A stretch of DNA of 64,000 bases. It comes from Microcystis aeruginosa FD4. Lineage in GTDB: Bacteria; Cyanobacteriota; Cyanobacteriia; Cyanobacteriales; Microcystaceae. Positions 27,305-35,218 of this stretch are shown piece by piece. The stretch's first letter is position 1, and each line of letters begins with the position of its first letter. The position numbers and the translations under genes are program-made. A model generated the notes under the pieces. The model was not told the DNA's origin. It saw only the letters and a list, made by a program, of their open reading frames with translations, and did not search any database. The stretch is taken from NCBI RefSeq assembly GCF_009792235.1, contig NZ_CP046973.1, positions 4,340,001-4,404,000 on the forward strand, in the 5' to 3' direction.

Positions 27305-27487
27305 CTTGTTGCAACTCTACTCAAGGGTCAATTTTTAGCAATCTCTATCCTACTGTGGATTAGGTCGATAGCTATCACTTTACTAAATTGTCCGTCAAAA
27401 GCTGATACAAAAGCCTAGTTTCGTAAAATAGCAAGCGACAGAGACCATCCTTACCCAATGCCTTAAAGCTGGGTAATTCTTTTTTTT

Positions 27488-27598
27488 GCGTTGCTGAATC
27501 AAGGTATGAATGACAACCTTGCACCCATCCAAAAGTTAGTTTGGGTCTAGGTTTTAAAAATCCCACACAAGAAGATTCATATCTCAAATCAGCAACGC
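27488..27598. mobile_element. MITE, 111 bp, with ~27-bp imperfect terminal repeats
   Basis: The left end GCGTTGCTGAATCAAGGTAT (then GAAT) matches, with a few changes, the inverse of the right end GCGTTGCTGATTTGAGATAT (then GAAT). There is no coding capacity. The right end lies exactly where the uma2 reading frame breaks, adding ALLI-stop. No clear target duplication is visible. Confidence 0.7.
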
Positions 27599-27922
27599 CT
27601 CGGAAAAAATCTCGACAATTACATCTGGATATTTACCCTGTTCTCCCCAAACCACCCAACTTTTGCGGGGACGCTTTTCGGTATCTAAAACCACAAAAAA
27701 ATCAGGACCCCAGAAATCACGTTTTTTTAGTTGTTCCTCGTTGTAGTAGATGGTCAGATTTCCCGAAGCGTAGTAATCACTCCACTCGCGCCATAATAAT
27801 TCTAGACAACTAAGGAGAATGATGATCTGTTGCAGGTGTAGATCACTTTCCAAGGCTGGTTCATCACTCCATAAATCTGTGGGGGGACAGGTAACTTCTG
27901 GGATAATGTCTAGGGCTGTCAT
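27584..27922 (-). pseudogene. Uma2-family (DUF820) protein, C-terminally truncated
   Basis: The 112-residue frame shows the Uma2-family (PD-(D/E)XK-like) region LTIYYNEEQLKKRDFWGPDFFVVL followed by PDVIVEIFSE, at which point the 111-bp MITE supplies ALLI and a stop. Intact family members are about 180-240 residues, so the C-terminal half is lost although the GPDFF...VVEI core is present. It is oriented divergently from the ancestral neighbour FAAL. Its start region is duplicated at 37115-37180. Confidence 0.75.
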
Positions 27923-28059
27923 GACTTTTTCCCGATATTTTAGGATTGATTAATTGTAGCTTTTTCCCACTACTTTAGAGATGGTGCTGGGGGATTTTTG
28001 CCCCTAACTTAATCCTACACCCTTGACCGATCGCCTTCCGCACTTTATCCTAGCGCCAT
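27857..28059. repeat. Island-flanking direct repeat, left copy (~203 bp)
   Basis: It is nearly identical to 37115-37316 (about three differences, one a single-base deletion). It covers the first 22 codons of uma2 plus the uma2-FAAL intergenic region. Immediately after it, 28065-28098 matches an internal stretch of the FAAL gene (GGTAGAAAAGAAACC context, 37465-37492), so this copy once continued into FAAL. Confidence 0.92.
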
Positions 28060-28137
28060 CGACACTTATCGGTGGTAGAAAAGAAACCCCCACCTTTTCT
28101 GAGGGGGTAAGGGACAGGGCGATCGCTCCCGTCGTTT

Positions 28138-31100
28138 CTAAACTAAAGCCTGACTGCAAATAATGATGGGAATTGGTTGCTCCTCACCTTGCAGGCGACG
28201 GCGATCTAACCAGTCGCGCATCTCGTGTTGGGTGTATAGTTTCTTTAGTTCGCTAAACAAAGCTTCTCCTGTAAGACTCTTGCGCTTGATCAGGTTTAAC
28301 TCGCGCTTAAGCGCAGTGGTAATCGGTTGGCGAAAGGCCTGTTCCAATAGGTTAACCTGCTTGCGGATTTCTTCATCCTGAGTGGTTTTGAACAGTAGTC
28401 CCAATTCTCGCAGGACGTAGCGCTGTGCTTGAGTCAGAGAACGGCTGTACTCCCGTTCCGATTGGCGGTGTTGGACTTCTCGGGCAAATTTCACCTTGAC
28501 TTGCATCACTGCTTGGTTGTAATTTTTGGGCAGCGGCAGTCCGGCTTCTTCTCGGTTACTTTTGAGCATTCCTAAAATGCGGGCAATATCTTTGGATCTG
28601 ATCTCTCCCTGTTCATCGAGCCAATATAATTGCTGGTAGCCCTTCCAATCTTTGCGGTTAGGATAGGAAGCTTCACAGAAGACAATTATGCCCTTATTGA
28701 GAGAAAAGCGAGCCGTGCGGATGCCGTGAGGCAGGTTAGCTATCCGTTCGTATTCAGCCGGATTTTCTCGCTGGAGTTGTCTGAGAATTTCTTCTGCTTC
28801 GTTGAGGTCGAGAAATTCTCCCTTATCTTCAAACAAACTTAATTGATTGCTGCCACTTGTTTCATAAATTGCATACATAGCCTCTTCATTAAGCTGTTCC
28901 GTTGGGTCAAGAATTGCCGCATCCTCCCCGATGGTTTCGTGAATTTCTTGAATGCGGTTTTTGAGTTTTTGCCGTAATCCTAGATTCCGCTCTAATCCCG
29001 TCTCTGGGAGAAAATTAAAGCCGTAAACCACATCATTCTCGCTGCCAATCCGATCAATCCGACCAAACCTTTGAATAAGTCGAACTGGATTCCAATGCAG
29101 GTCATAATTAATAATCAGGTTGCCATCTTGTAGGTTTAAACCTTCGGCTAGGACATCGGTAGCAATTAAAGTCTTGATTTCCGGCTCTCCTGGGGTCAAA
29201 TTATAGTATTTGTTGGATTTGGGGGCAAATCTACCCACGACTCGCGCCTTATTTTTATCGCCACTGTAGATGACTTCTATATCCTCTCGATCGCCGTTAG
29301 GATTGAGGTTTTGATACAAGTAATAGGCAGTATCAGCATACTGAGTAAAAATGAGGCACTTGCTCTCTTGCAGCGGCGGTTTATTCAACCAGCTTTTGAG
29401 GGTTTGTAATTTCGCGTCTTTGTCGGGGGTAATTGGCTCAACTAAGTGCAAAATTTTCTCTAGCAATTGGATGTCATGTTCGAGGTGTTTCTGCAATCTT
29501 GGGGCATCAAAATCAGCTATATTATACTTTCCCGATACCTGACGCAAAGCATCGATAATGTCTTGTTCTTCCCCATTGTTTGGCTCATAGAGAATTGCCT
29601 GAGCTTCTTCCCCAGCGGGGATAATTCCTTGGCGTAAAGCTTCTCGAAAGCGTTGATGGACTTGCAGTAATTTCTTAACAGTTTCTTGGAAGGCATAAAC
29701 GCTAGATTCAAAGCGTTTGAATAAGAGGACTCGCATCAGTCCTCTTAAATTTGCTCCCCCAGTTTGTAAACTGAGTAATGGTTCTTGTTTGCGCTGATTT
29801 GGTAATACATAATTTCCCAAACCATAACGAGCATAGCAAAGTTCATTTTTATGAGGGTTGGCTGGTTGCCGTTGGCGAGATTTACCTAAATATTGGCGCA
29901 GTTCTTGGTAAAGTCCTTGATAGGTATCTTCAATACTATATTCAATGGTTTGTAGTTCTCTTTTGGGAAAAAACTGATGCTTACCGCCCACAATAACGTA
30001 AGCGCGTTGATTTCCGTTTAAATAATCCTTGAAATTGTCTGCATCTACGCGTTTATGAGTCTTGGCATCAAAGCCGTACCAGCGTAAAATATGGTTGCGA
30101 GTGCGCCGGATTAAGATGTTAGATAACAAGTCAGGTAACTGTTTTTCCCCTTTCTCTACTAATCGAAAATATTCTTTTAGATCGGGCGGATCTATGGGTA
30201 AATCTGTCTTATCATCTTGATGAAAGAGCTTAATCTGATGATAAATATCCCAAGCACTTTTATTACGAGGAGTTGCTGTTAAAAAACAGCATTGTCTCCC
30301 AGCTGCTAAAAAGGCTTCGACGATTTTATATCTTTGGGTTGCGTCATTCCGCAGATTATGACTTTCATCAATTAAGACAAAATCTCGATCTTTGTATTTA
30401 AAATCTTCTAATAAAACTCTGATGCCACTTATATCATTTTCCCGCAGCAATCCCATCGATAAAACGCGGGCGTTAAGTTGATAAATTTCGTTGTAGCGTT
30501 CCCACATTTCCAGCAGTGGCGCTGGACAAATAATTAAGGGGCGGGCTTTTTCCACTTGTTCAAAACGTTTGACAATGGCAGCACCAATAAAGCTTTTTCC
30601 TAGTCCTACCACATCGGAAACGAAACAACCTCCATACTCGCGGATGAGTTTAATTGCGTGGTCAACGGCTACTTTTTGAAAGTCTGCTAGTTTCTCGGTA
30701 ATTTCGTTATCTATCATGATTTCGCTGGCAGTTTCTTCTGTCAATCGATCGCGCACGAGCATATAGAGAGTTTTCATATAGATGTCGTAGGGACGTACTG
30801 GAATCATCGCCCAAGACTGTTTTAAAGACTGTATTAGTGTTTCATCAAATTCTATTGCTTCGTCCCAAAGTTGATTGAACCATTCTGTTAAACTGGTATG
30901 ATTTTCATTACCGTGAACGATAACATTAAGTTCGGTATTGTGGGAAATTCCTGATAAAGTAAGGTTGGAAGAACCAACGATAGCAAGGCCTTTTTCTTGA
31001 CGTTCTAGGGGTTGTCCCTGCTGGTTATAAATTGTCCCGTAGTCAAAGATATAGGCTTTAGCATGGAGTCGCCCTTTAGCATAAACGCGCACCTGAAGGC

Positions 31101-31497
31101 GCTTTTCTTCAATCATTTGAACCAGATTTTTTACTAAGGTTTCTGCTTCATCTGTTTGGTCCATTAGTTCGACGCTGGAACGAATATTTTCGGCGGTTTC
31201 TGTTGCCATCTGCTTGCGTTCTGTCCGTTTGGGGTATTCTTGTGCCTCTAGATGGTCTTTAATTAGTTCTAAGCGGCGGTAGCCTTCTGCTAGTTGTTCG
31301 ATGGTTTCCCGGTTGCTGGTGTTGCCAATCAGGAGGCGCATTTGTGGGATGGTGGCGAGACGAGGTGCGATCGCAGTAAAGCCGGAGAGGAAGAAGTAAC
31401 CGACGGCAAAATGAGCGGCTTCTGAGGAGTGGAGAATTTGGTTGATGTTATCGACTAATTTTTGCTGGCGATTGTCGATGATGTCGTGGGTAGGCAT
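28138..31497 (-). CDS. PLD nuclease-SNF2/RapA-like helicase fusion, putative defence effector
   Basis: A 1119-residue protein. An N-terminal phospholipase-D-like domain (about 1-215) has the HxK motif at 145-147 (LHAKAYIF) and GSSNLTLSG at 175-183. The SF2/SNF2 helicase has Walker A VVGLGKS (296-302), a DESH box (377-380), TATP (407-410), and a helicase C domain with ATDVLAEGLNLQ and LIQRFGRIDRIGS. A charged C-terminal region of about 240 residues follows. Such single-chain nuclease-helicases occur in restriction and DISARM-like systems, so DNA-targeting defence is inferred. It ends the seven-gene minus-strand run from xisH and is the largest gene of the repeat-flanked island. Confidence 0.85.
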   Translation of the reverse strand: MPTHDIIDNRQQKLVDNINQILHSSEAAHFAVGYFFLSGFTAIAPRLATIPQMRLLIGNTSNRETIEQLAEGYRRLELIKDHLEAQEYPKRTERKQMATETAENIRSSVELMDQTDEAETLVKNLVQMIEEKRLQVRVYAKGRLHAKAYIFDYGTIYNQQGQPLERQEKGLAIVGSSNLTLSGISHNTELNVIVHGNENHTSLTEWFNQLWDEAIEFDETLIQSLKQSWAMIPVRPYDIYMKTLYMLVRDRLTEETASEIMIDNEITEKLADFQKVAVDHAIKLIREYGGCFVSDVVGLGKSFIGAAIVKRFEQVEKARPLIICPAPLLEMWERYNEIYQLNARVLSMGLLRENDISGIRVLLEDFKYKDRDFVLIDESHNLRNDATQRYKIVEAFLAAGRQCCFLTATPRNKSAWDIYHQIKLFHQDDKTDLPIDPPDLKEYFRLVEKGEKQLPDLLSNILIRRTRNHILRWYGFDAKTHKRVDADNFKDYLNGNQRAYVIVGGKHQFFPKRELQTIEYSIEDTYQGLYQELRQYLGKSRQRQPANPHKNELCYARYGLGNYVLPNQRKQEPLLSLQTGGANLRGLMRVLLFKRFESSVYAFQETVKKLLQVHQRFREALRQGIIPAGEEAQAILYEPNNGEEQDIIDALRQVSGKYNIADFDAPRLQKHLEHDIQLLEKILHLVEPITPDKDAKLQTLKSWLNKPPLQESKCLIFTQYADTAYYLYQNLNPNGDREDIEVIYSGDKNKARVVGRFAPKSNKYYNLTPGEPEIKTLIATDVLAEGLNLQDGNLIINYDLHWNPVRLIQRFGRIDRIGSENDVVYGFNFLPETGLERNLGLRQKLKNRIQEIHETIGEDAAILDPTEQLNEEAMYAIYETSGSNQLSLFEDKGEFLDLNEAEEILRQLQRENPAEYERIANLPHGIRTARFSLNKGIIVFCEASYPNRKDWKGYQQLYWLDEQGEIRSKDIARILGMLKSNREEAGLPLPKNYNQAVMQVKVKFAREVQHRQSEREYSRSLTQAQRYVLRELGLLFKTTQDEEIRKQVNLLEQAFRQPITTALKRELNLIKRKSLTGEALFSELKKLYTQHEMRDWLDRRRLQGEEQPIPIIICSQALV

Positions 31498-31543
31498 AGT
31501 TCGATATCCGTAAGAGAATTGCTATATCAATGATTTCCTGTTT

Positions 31544-31771
31544 TTACCCTAGATTTACAGCTAAATTTTTAGGTTCTAAGGGAGAATGATGTAATAACAT
31601 TAGTTGATTTTCTTGTAAGGTTTCGATAGCATAAGCACGTCCTGATGTATCGCTAAATTCAACTTCAAAAACTGTGGGTTCATAAACTTCTACAATTGTT
31701 CCGACTTGTCCGCAATATAATCCTAATTGGGGTAAGTCTTCTAATAAGGCAACTACATCTAAGAGTTTCAT
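31544..31771 (-). CDS. DUF4926-type small protein
   Basis: The 75-residue protein has the family pattern VVALLEDLPQLGLYCGQVGT followed by IVEVYEPTVFEVEFSD and AYAIETL, a small beta-rich SH3-like fold. Function is not established; the family is common in cyanobacteria next to DUF6883 genes, as here (12 bp gap), and is suspected to form a toxin-antitoxin-like pair. The ATG has AGGAGA upstream. Confidence 0.8.
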   Translation of the reverse strand: MKLLDVVALLEDLPQLGLYCGQVGTIVEVYEPTVFEVEFSDTSGRAYAIETLQENQLMLLHHSPLEPKNLAVNLG

Positions 31772-31783
31772 TTGATTATCTCC

Positions 31784-32116
31784 TTAAAGTACATAACAAG
31801 TCACTAAGCGGGGAAAGTTTTCGTCATTTCTGATGATCCAAACACTGTGAATAATGGCGGTTTTGTTTTGATGAGTCAGGGGAAAATCAATAACATACTT
31901 TTGTCCATATTGATTGATTTTGTCAGGAATAGCATCATAGGTTTTAACTGCTTCTAGGAGTGCATTTTTAAGAAATTGAACGTCATTAATATCTAAGTTT
32001 AAGACGGATTTAAAAACCCTGGCTTTATGCTGTCCATCTGAATGATTTATATTCAGGGAATAACTGGTCAATTTGTTATCATCAATGATGGTATTTTTAG
32101 AATTGGGTAATTTCAC
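31784..32116 (-). CDS. DUF6883-type small protein
   Basis: The 110-residue protein starts VKLPNSKNTIIDDNKLTSYS and carries KARVFKSVL, KYVIDFPL and TAIIHSVWIIR, a pattern I associate with the DUF6883 family often paired with DUF4926. I choose the GTG at 32116 because AGGAGG lies nine bases upstream; an in-frame TTG at 32134 would put that site inside the gene. Function unknown. Confidence 0.75.
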   Translation of the reverse strand: MKLPNSKNTIIDDNKLTSYSLNINHSDGQHKARVFKSVLNLDINDVQFLKNALLEAVKTYDAIPDKINQYGQKYVIDFPLTHQNKTAIIHSVWIIRNDENFPRLVTCYVL

Positions 32117-32160
32117 ATTGTACCACCTCCTCAATCATTGTCTCTGCTGCCTTGATTTAA

Positions 32161-32484
32161 CTATGAACTATGGCGTTCTCGGTCAATTTCAGAAAAGATA
32201 TCATCGAGTTCTGGTTGATTTTTCCATACTCCAATAAGAGTTTCTAGTTGTTCCCATGCCATTTTTTCTTTATTGGTGGCTAAGTCCCCCGGTCCACTTT
32301 CCACACACCCGACTAAATCTTTAGCTGATTCATAAGCATAAATCGGTTCTTCTTCAGTAATTTCTTTCTTCTGTGCCTTAAATTGCAAGAATTCAATAAA
32401 GTTTATTACTGATTGCTGTTGTTGGGGGGTGAGAGTGTGCAGTTTTTCTAAGATGGTTTTTTCGTTAGTCATTGCTTGTGTCAT
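32161..32484 (-). CDS. DUF2281-like antitoxin, orphan
   Basis: The 107-residue protein has an N-terminal half (KTILEKLHTLTPQQQQSVIN, FIEFLQFKAQKK) almost identical to the vapC-linked antitoxin at 35215-35463, and a tail containing GPGDLATNK. Beyond residue 72 it diverges into a different C-terminus (ELDDIFSEIDRERHSS). No toxin gene is adjacent; upstream is another antitoxin-like gene and downstream DUF6883. It could regulate the operon or be an antitoxin whose partner was lost. Confidence 0.75.
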   Translation of the reverse strand: MTQAMTNEKTILEKLHTLTPQQQQSVINFIEFLQFKAQKKEITEEEPIYAYESAKDLVGCVESGPGDLATNKEKMAWEQLETLIGVWKNQPELDDIFSEIDRERHSS

Positions 32485-32556
32485 GGTTTTATTCTCTTGG
32501 GGTTTTTAATAATTATATCTTGATTTCAGATACCCGACTTCTTAAAGAAGTTGACT

Positions 32557-32859
32557 TCATTTGCTGCCAATACCTCGAAGATAGTCTTTATTAGTGGCTA
32601 AGTCCCCCGGTCCCCCATCAACACAACCAATATATTCTTTGGCTGCTTCATAGAATGAAACAGTGTTTTTTTCTTCAGTGATTTCTTTCTTCAGTGCCTT
32701 AATTTGATTTTCAGCTTGCTCTAGGTTTAAAAGTTCATGTTTTAATGCTAAAGCAACAAGTTTGTCAAAGCTGTTTGCTTTTAGTAATTGAATTATTTTT
32801 TCGGTTTCCTGAATTAATTTTATTGTTAATTCTAATGTTTTATAAGTTGTTTTTTCCAT
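32557..32859 (-). CDS. Antitoxin-like protein with swapped N-terminus
   Basis: The 100-residue protein has an unrelated helical N-terminus (about 1-65, TLELTIKLIQETEKIIQLLK). Its last 28 residues (YEAAKEYIGC-x-DGGPGDLA, TNKDYLRGIGSK) are nearly identical to those of the vapC-linked antitoxin. I start at ATG 32859, which has AGGAG 11 bases upstream; an upstream in-frame start would overlap xisI by 59 bp. No PIN toxin is adjacent, so it is probably an orphan or chimera. Confidence 0.75.
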   Translation of the reverse strand: MEKTTYKTLELTIKLIQETEKIIQLLKANSFDKLVALALKHELLNLEQAENQIKALKKEITEEKNTVSFYEAAKEYIGCVDGGPGDLATNKDYLRGIGSK

Positions 32860-32872
32860 TTTATTTGTACTC

Positions 32873-33199
32873 CTAATTAATGGCATATTCTGTGAATTTT
32901 CGTTTAAATGGAGAGTGAAATCCGATGACAATATCTGTTTTAGGAATTCCTAGTTCAACTAACTGTTCAGCTACTGAAATTTCTGTGTTGTTCTGTTGAA
33001 TATAAACTTTGTTGTTAATAATATCTAAATGTAAAAGACATCCATAAATCCAATGATTATTATGCCAACCAACTTGTACTAATAAATAATGTTTTCTCAG
33101 ATCGTCAAAGATTATTTCTAGGGAAATTTCACTAGACTGCTGAATTTTAGCTTGTTCTTCAATTAGGGATTTAACTAATTCAATGTAGTTGATTGCCAT
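32873..33199 (-). CDS. xisI: XisI-family protein
   Basis: The 108-residue protein shows the XisI pattern NYIELVKSLIEE, LVQVGWHNNHWIYGCLLHLD, IQQNNTE, AEQLVELGIPKTDIVIGFHS and FTEYA. XisI was named as a fdxN-element excision controlling factor in Anabaena, but xisHI pairs are scattered through cyanobacteria without such elements. It overlaps xisH by 25 bp and is surely co-translated. Confidence 0.92.
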   Translation of the reverse strand: MAINYIELVKSLIEEQAKIQQSSEISLEIIFDDLRKHYLLVQVGWHNNHWIYGCLLHLDIINNKVYIQQNNTEISVAEQLVELGIPKTDIVIGFHSPFKRKFTEYAIN

Positions 33200-33603
33200 G
33201 CTACGATCTCCTCTATTTCAGGGTTATAGACAATAATTTTGATTTGATAATGTTCTAGAATTCTTTGAACAAAACGGCTATGACAAAACACTTCATAAGT
33301 ATCATTAGGGATGGCTAAGTATAGGGTTCTATCAGGTTCAATTTCTGAAAGAGCAAAACGGTAGTTAAGATATTGTCCACAGGCTAAATGTAGTTCTGTA
33401 ACAATTGAATCTCTTAAGAAACTTTTGATTTCAATGGCAACTTTTTCTCGTTCTTTTTGTGCTGCAATAACTTTTTCTGCTCCTAAGTCCACATAAAAGT
33501 TAACATCTTCAAACTCTAAGGTAAAAGGATCATGGGTAATCGTCCAACCTGCTTTTATGAGTGCATTTCGGACAGCATGGTGAAAGGTATCTTTAGCTGG
33601 CAT
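33175..33603 (-). CDS. xisH: XisH-family protein (PD-(D/E)XK-like)
   Basis: The 142-residue protein shows the XisH pattern MPAKDTFHHAVRNALIKAGW, ITHDPFTL and YVDLGAEK. A D39...E58-I-K60 arrangement (VAIEIKSF) fits a PD-(D/E)XK nuclease-like fold. It is the first gene of a minus-strand run of seven genes ending with the PLD-SNF2 helicase. No nif or fdxN element is present, so an excision role is unlikely here; a toxin or nuclease role is inference. Confidence 0.92.
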   Translation of the reverse strand: MPAKDTFHHAVRNALIKAGWTITHDPFTLEFEDVNFYVDLGAEKVIAAQKEREKVAIEIKSFLRDSIVTELHLACGQYLNYRFALSEIEPDRTLYLAIPNDTYEVFCHSRFVQRILEHYQIKIIVYNPEIEEIVAWQSTTLN

Positions 33604-33756
33604 ATCCTGATTTTAGCAGGTTTTCCTAATTTTAGCATCTCGTAACACTCTTAAGGTTCACAGTCTAGGAAATCCTTCTTGTTATTTCTCCTCTTCTGTG
33701 ATGATTTCAGATACCCGACTTCTTTAAGAAGTTGACTTCATTTTCCATTGTAGCTT

Positions 33757-33798
33757 AAAGCCGTCCTTTTAGGACGGGGTTTTAAACCCAAATTTTCG
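33757..33798. repeat. Solo hairpin like the end of the truncated tnpB element
   Basis: CCGTCC-TTTTA-GGACGG with flanking GGGTTTTAAACCCAAATTTT matches, in opposite orientation, the 43-bp block upstream of tnpB at 55877-55919. It is probably a solo left end of an IS200/IS605-type element. Confidence 0.6.
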
Positions 33799-33828
33799 AT
33801 AAGATAAGTGTAGGTTAAAATTAAGGGT

Positions 33829-34017
33829 ATGAAGGTTCGTGAGGTTATCTGTCGCCTAATTGATGATGGTTGGTTGCAAGTTTCGCAAAAAGGAAGCCAT
33901 CGTCAGTTTAAACACCCTATCAAGCTGGGTAAAGTTACCGTTACTGGGAAACTGTCAGATGATATACCTATCGGAACTTACAAAAACATTCTACGGCAAG
34001 CTGAATTGGAGGGTTGA
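33829..34017 (+). CDS. hicA: HicA-family mRNA interferase toxin
   Basis: The 62-residue double-stranded-RNA-binding-fold toxin has the catalytic His in KGSHRQFKHP and the closing TYKNILRQAEL. HicA proteins cut mRNA and tmRNA. It has the same orientation as the next gene, which begins directly after its TGA, but that partner is not HicB-like. The divergent xisH promoter lies about 220 bp upstream. Confidence 0.9.
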   Translation: MKVREVICRLIDDGWLQVSQKGSHRQFKHPIKLGKVTVTGKLSDDIPIGTYKNILRQAELEG

Positions 34018-34323
34018 ATGACTGAATTGAATAGTATGGTTGTGGTTAAGGATAACGCTATTGAAATAGAGCGTCAAGAAGAGTTAAAAGACTTCCTCCA
34101 AGAACAAGAACAACAAGTTCTTGAGCAATTCAAACCGGGTACATTCGGATGTCATGAGTTACTTGACAGAACAGCGATGGTTAGTGATTCCTTGGAGCGT
34201 TTTATTGTTTCCCATCCAGCTTGTGTACAAAACCCTGAATGGTACGCCCTAGCAAGACAAGCTGCTGAGGCTCTACATATTCTCTATCAAAAAGTTGGTG
34301 CAGTGCATCTCAATGGAGACTAA
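34018..34323 (+). CDS. Small protein in the antitoxin position of hicA, not HicB
   Basis: The 101-residue protein starts at the base after the hicA stop codon. Residues 1-42 are charged and helical (RQEELKDFLQEQEQQVLEQF). Residues 43-97 form a compact helical domain with FGCHELLDRTAMVSDSLERF, and PEWYALARQAAEALHILYQK. I recall similar GCHE...LYQ small proteins as uncharacterised in many bacteria. It lacks the HicB RNase-H-like fold motifs (VPDLPGC). A cognate antitoxin role is inferred only from position. Confidence 0.75.
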   Translation: MTELNSMVVVKDNAIEIERQEELKDFLQEQEQQVLEQFKPGTFGCHELLDRTAMVSDSLERFIVSHPACVQNPEWYALARQAAEALHILYQKVGAVHLNGD

Positions 34324-34384
34324 ATCTAAGGAAATTTCAAAGGACAAGCACTACACTAGAGTAAACTAAGTGTACTCAAAAACC

Positions 34385-34636
34385 ATGTCAGACTCCCCAA
34401 TGATTTCTGTCACTGAAGCTCGACAAACCCTCTTTGGATTGGTGGAGCGAGTCAGTCAATCTCATGAACCCGTCACAATTACTAGCAAGCGCGGCAATGT
34501 GGTTTTGATTAGTGAGGAGGATTGGCACTCAATCCAAGAAACTCTTTATTTAAAGTCGATTCCTGGTGTCTGGGAGTCGATTGAAGCAGCAATGAAGGAG
34601 TCAATTGAAGATTGCTCAGATGAACTTCCCTGGTAA
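34385..34636 (+). CDS. Phd/YefM-family antitoxin
   Basis: The 83-residue protein has the YefM/Phd N-terminal DNA-binding fold (SVTEARQTLFGLVERV, EPVTITSKRGNVVLIS, EEDWHSIQETLYLKSIPG), and an acidic C-terminus that would wrap the toxin. The expected YoeB toxin follows 7 bp downstream but is reduced to 12 codons, so this is an orphan antitoxin. The start could be the ATG at 34385 or 34400. Confidence 0.88.
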   Translation: MSDSPMISVTEARQTLFGLVERVSQSHEPVTITSKRGNVVLISEEDWHSIQETLYLKSIPGVWESIEAAMKESIEDCSDELPW

Positions 34637-34642
34637 AGAATT

Positions 34643-34681
34643 ATGTCTTGGCAATTGAAATATTCTAAGCAAGCTCAATAA
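34643..34681 (+). pseudogene. YoeB toxin remnant (12 codons)
   Basis: MSWQLKYSKQAQ followed by a stop is the canonical N-terminus of YoeB/Txe toxins, placed 7 bp after the yefM-like antitoxin. From about 34671 the sequence switches to an antitoxin fragment on the other strand, so the toxin has been cut off by recombination. Confidence 0.75.
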
Positions 34682-34766
34682 AATCTATTACTGATTGCTG
34701 TTGTTGGGGGGTCAGGGTTTGTAGTTTTTCTAAAATGGTTTTTTCGTCAGTGATTGCTTGTGTCAT
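34665..34766 (-). pseudogene. N-terminal fragment of a DUF2281-like antitoxin
   Basis: The 33-codon frame MTQAITDEKTILEKLQTLTP, QQQQSVIDFI then ELA-stop is nearly identical to the first 30 residues of the antitoxin at 35215-35463, including its upstream ATAATTAT spacer. It is truncated at the junction with the yoeB remnant. Confidence 0.8.
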
Positions 34767-34801
34767 GGTTTAATTCTCTTGGGGTTTTTAATAATTATAT
34801 C

Positions 34802-35218
34802 TCAATCAGGAATAATTAAATCAATCATTTCTTTTCGATTCTTGCGATAAACATAGAAATCGCTATCTAAAGTCAAGACAGAACTTTCTGCTATTAATTC
34901 GCTCATTCTCACTAAACAAGCATCTGCAAAGGACATAGGAACGGATTGATAACGTTGCATTAAGTCTCGAATAGCATCTACTTCTTCACTAAACTGAAAG
35001 GGGATAATAATCTTTTTACTTTTAACTAATCCCATAATAGCATCTTCACCGCCATAAATATTCTGCAATAAAAAACAGGCTTCGGTAATGACAGCTTCAC
35101 AGGTAAAAAATGGAGAGGAAAAATTAGTAGTTGTTTGAGTTACCCATTGATGAAAAGCTTCTCGACGGTTGACTATTGCCACTAAAGGTCCCGTATCTAA
35201 CAGAATATTTGACTTCAT
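34802..35218 (-). CDS. vapC: VapC-like PIN-domain toxin
   Basis: The 138-residue PIN ribonuclease has acidic residues D8 (LLDTGPLVA), E46 (VITEA), D99 (SFADAC) and D118 (TLDSDF) at the usual metal-binding positions. Its ATG overlaps the upstream antitoxin stop by 4 bp (ATGA type), a tight TA operon. It is the only intact PIN toxin near the three related antitoxins of this island. Confidence 0.9.
   Translation of the reverse strand: MKSNILLDTGPLVAIVNRREAFHQWVTQTTTNFSSPFFTCEAVITEACFLLQNIYGGEDAIMGLVKSKKIIIPFQFSEEVDAIRDLMQRYQSVPMSFADACLVRMSELIAESSVLTLDSDFYVYRKNRKEMIDLIIPD

Noticed and set aside
32873..33603. fdxN element excision module
   Set aside because: XisH and XisI are present, but there is no xisF recombinase, no nif or fdxN genes and no element ends, so excision control is not supported here.
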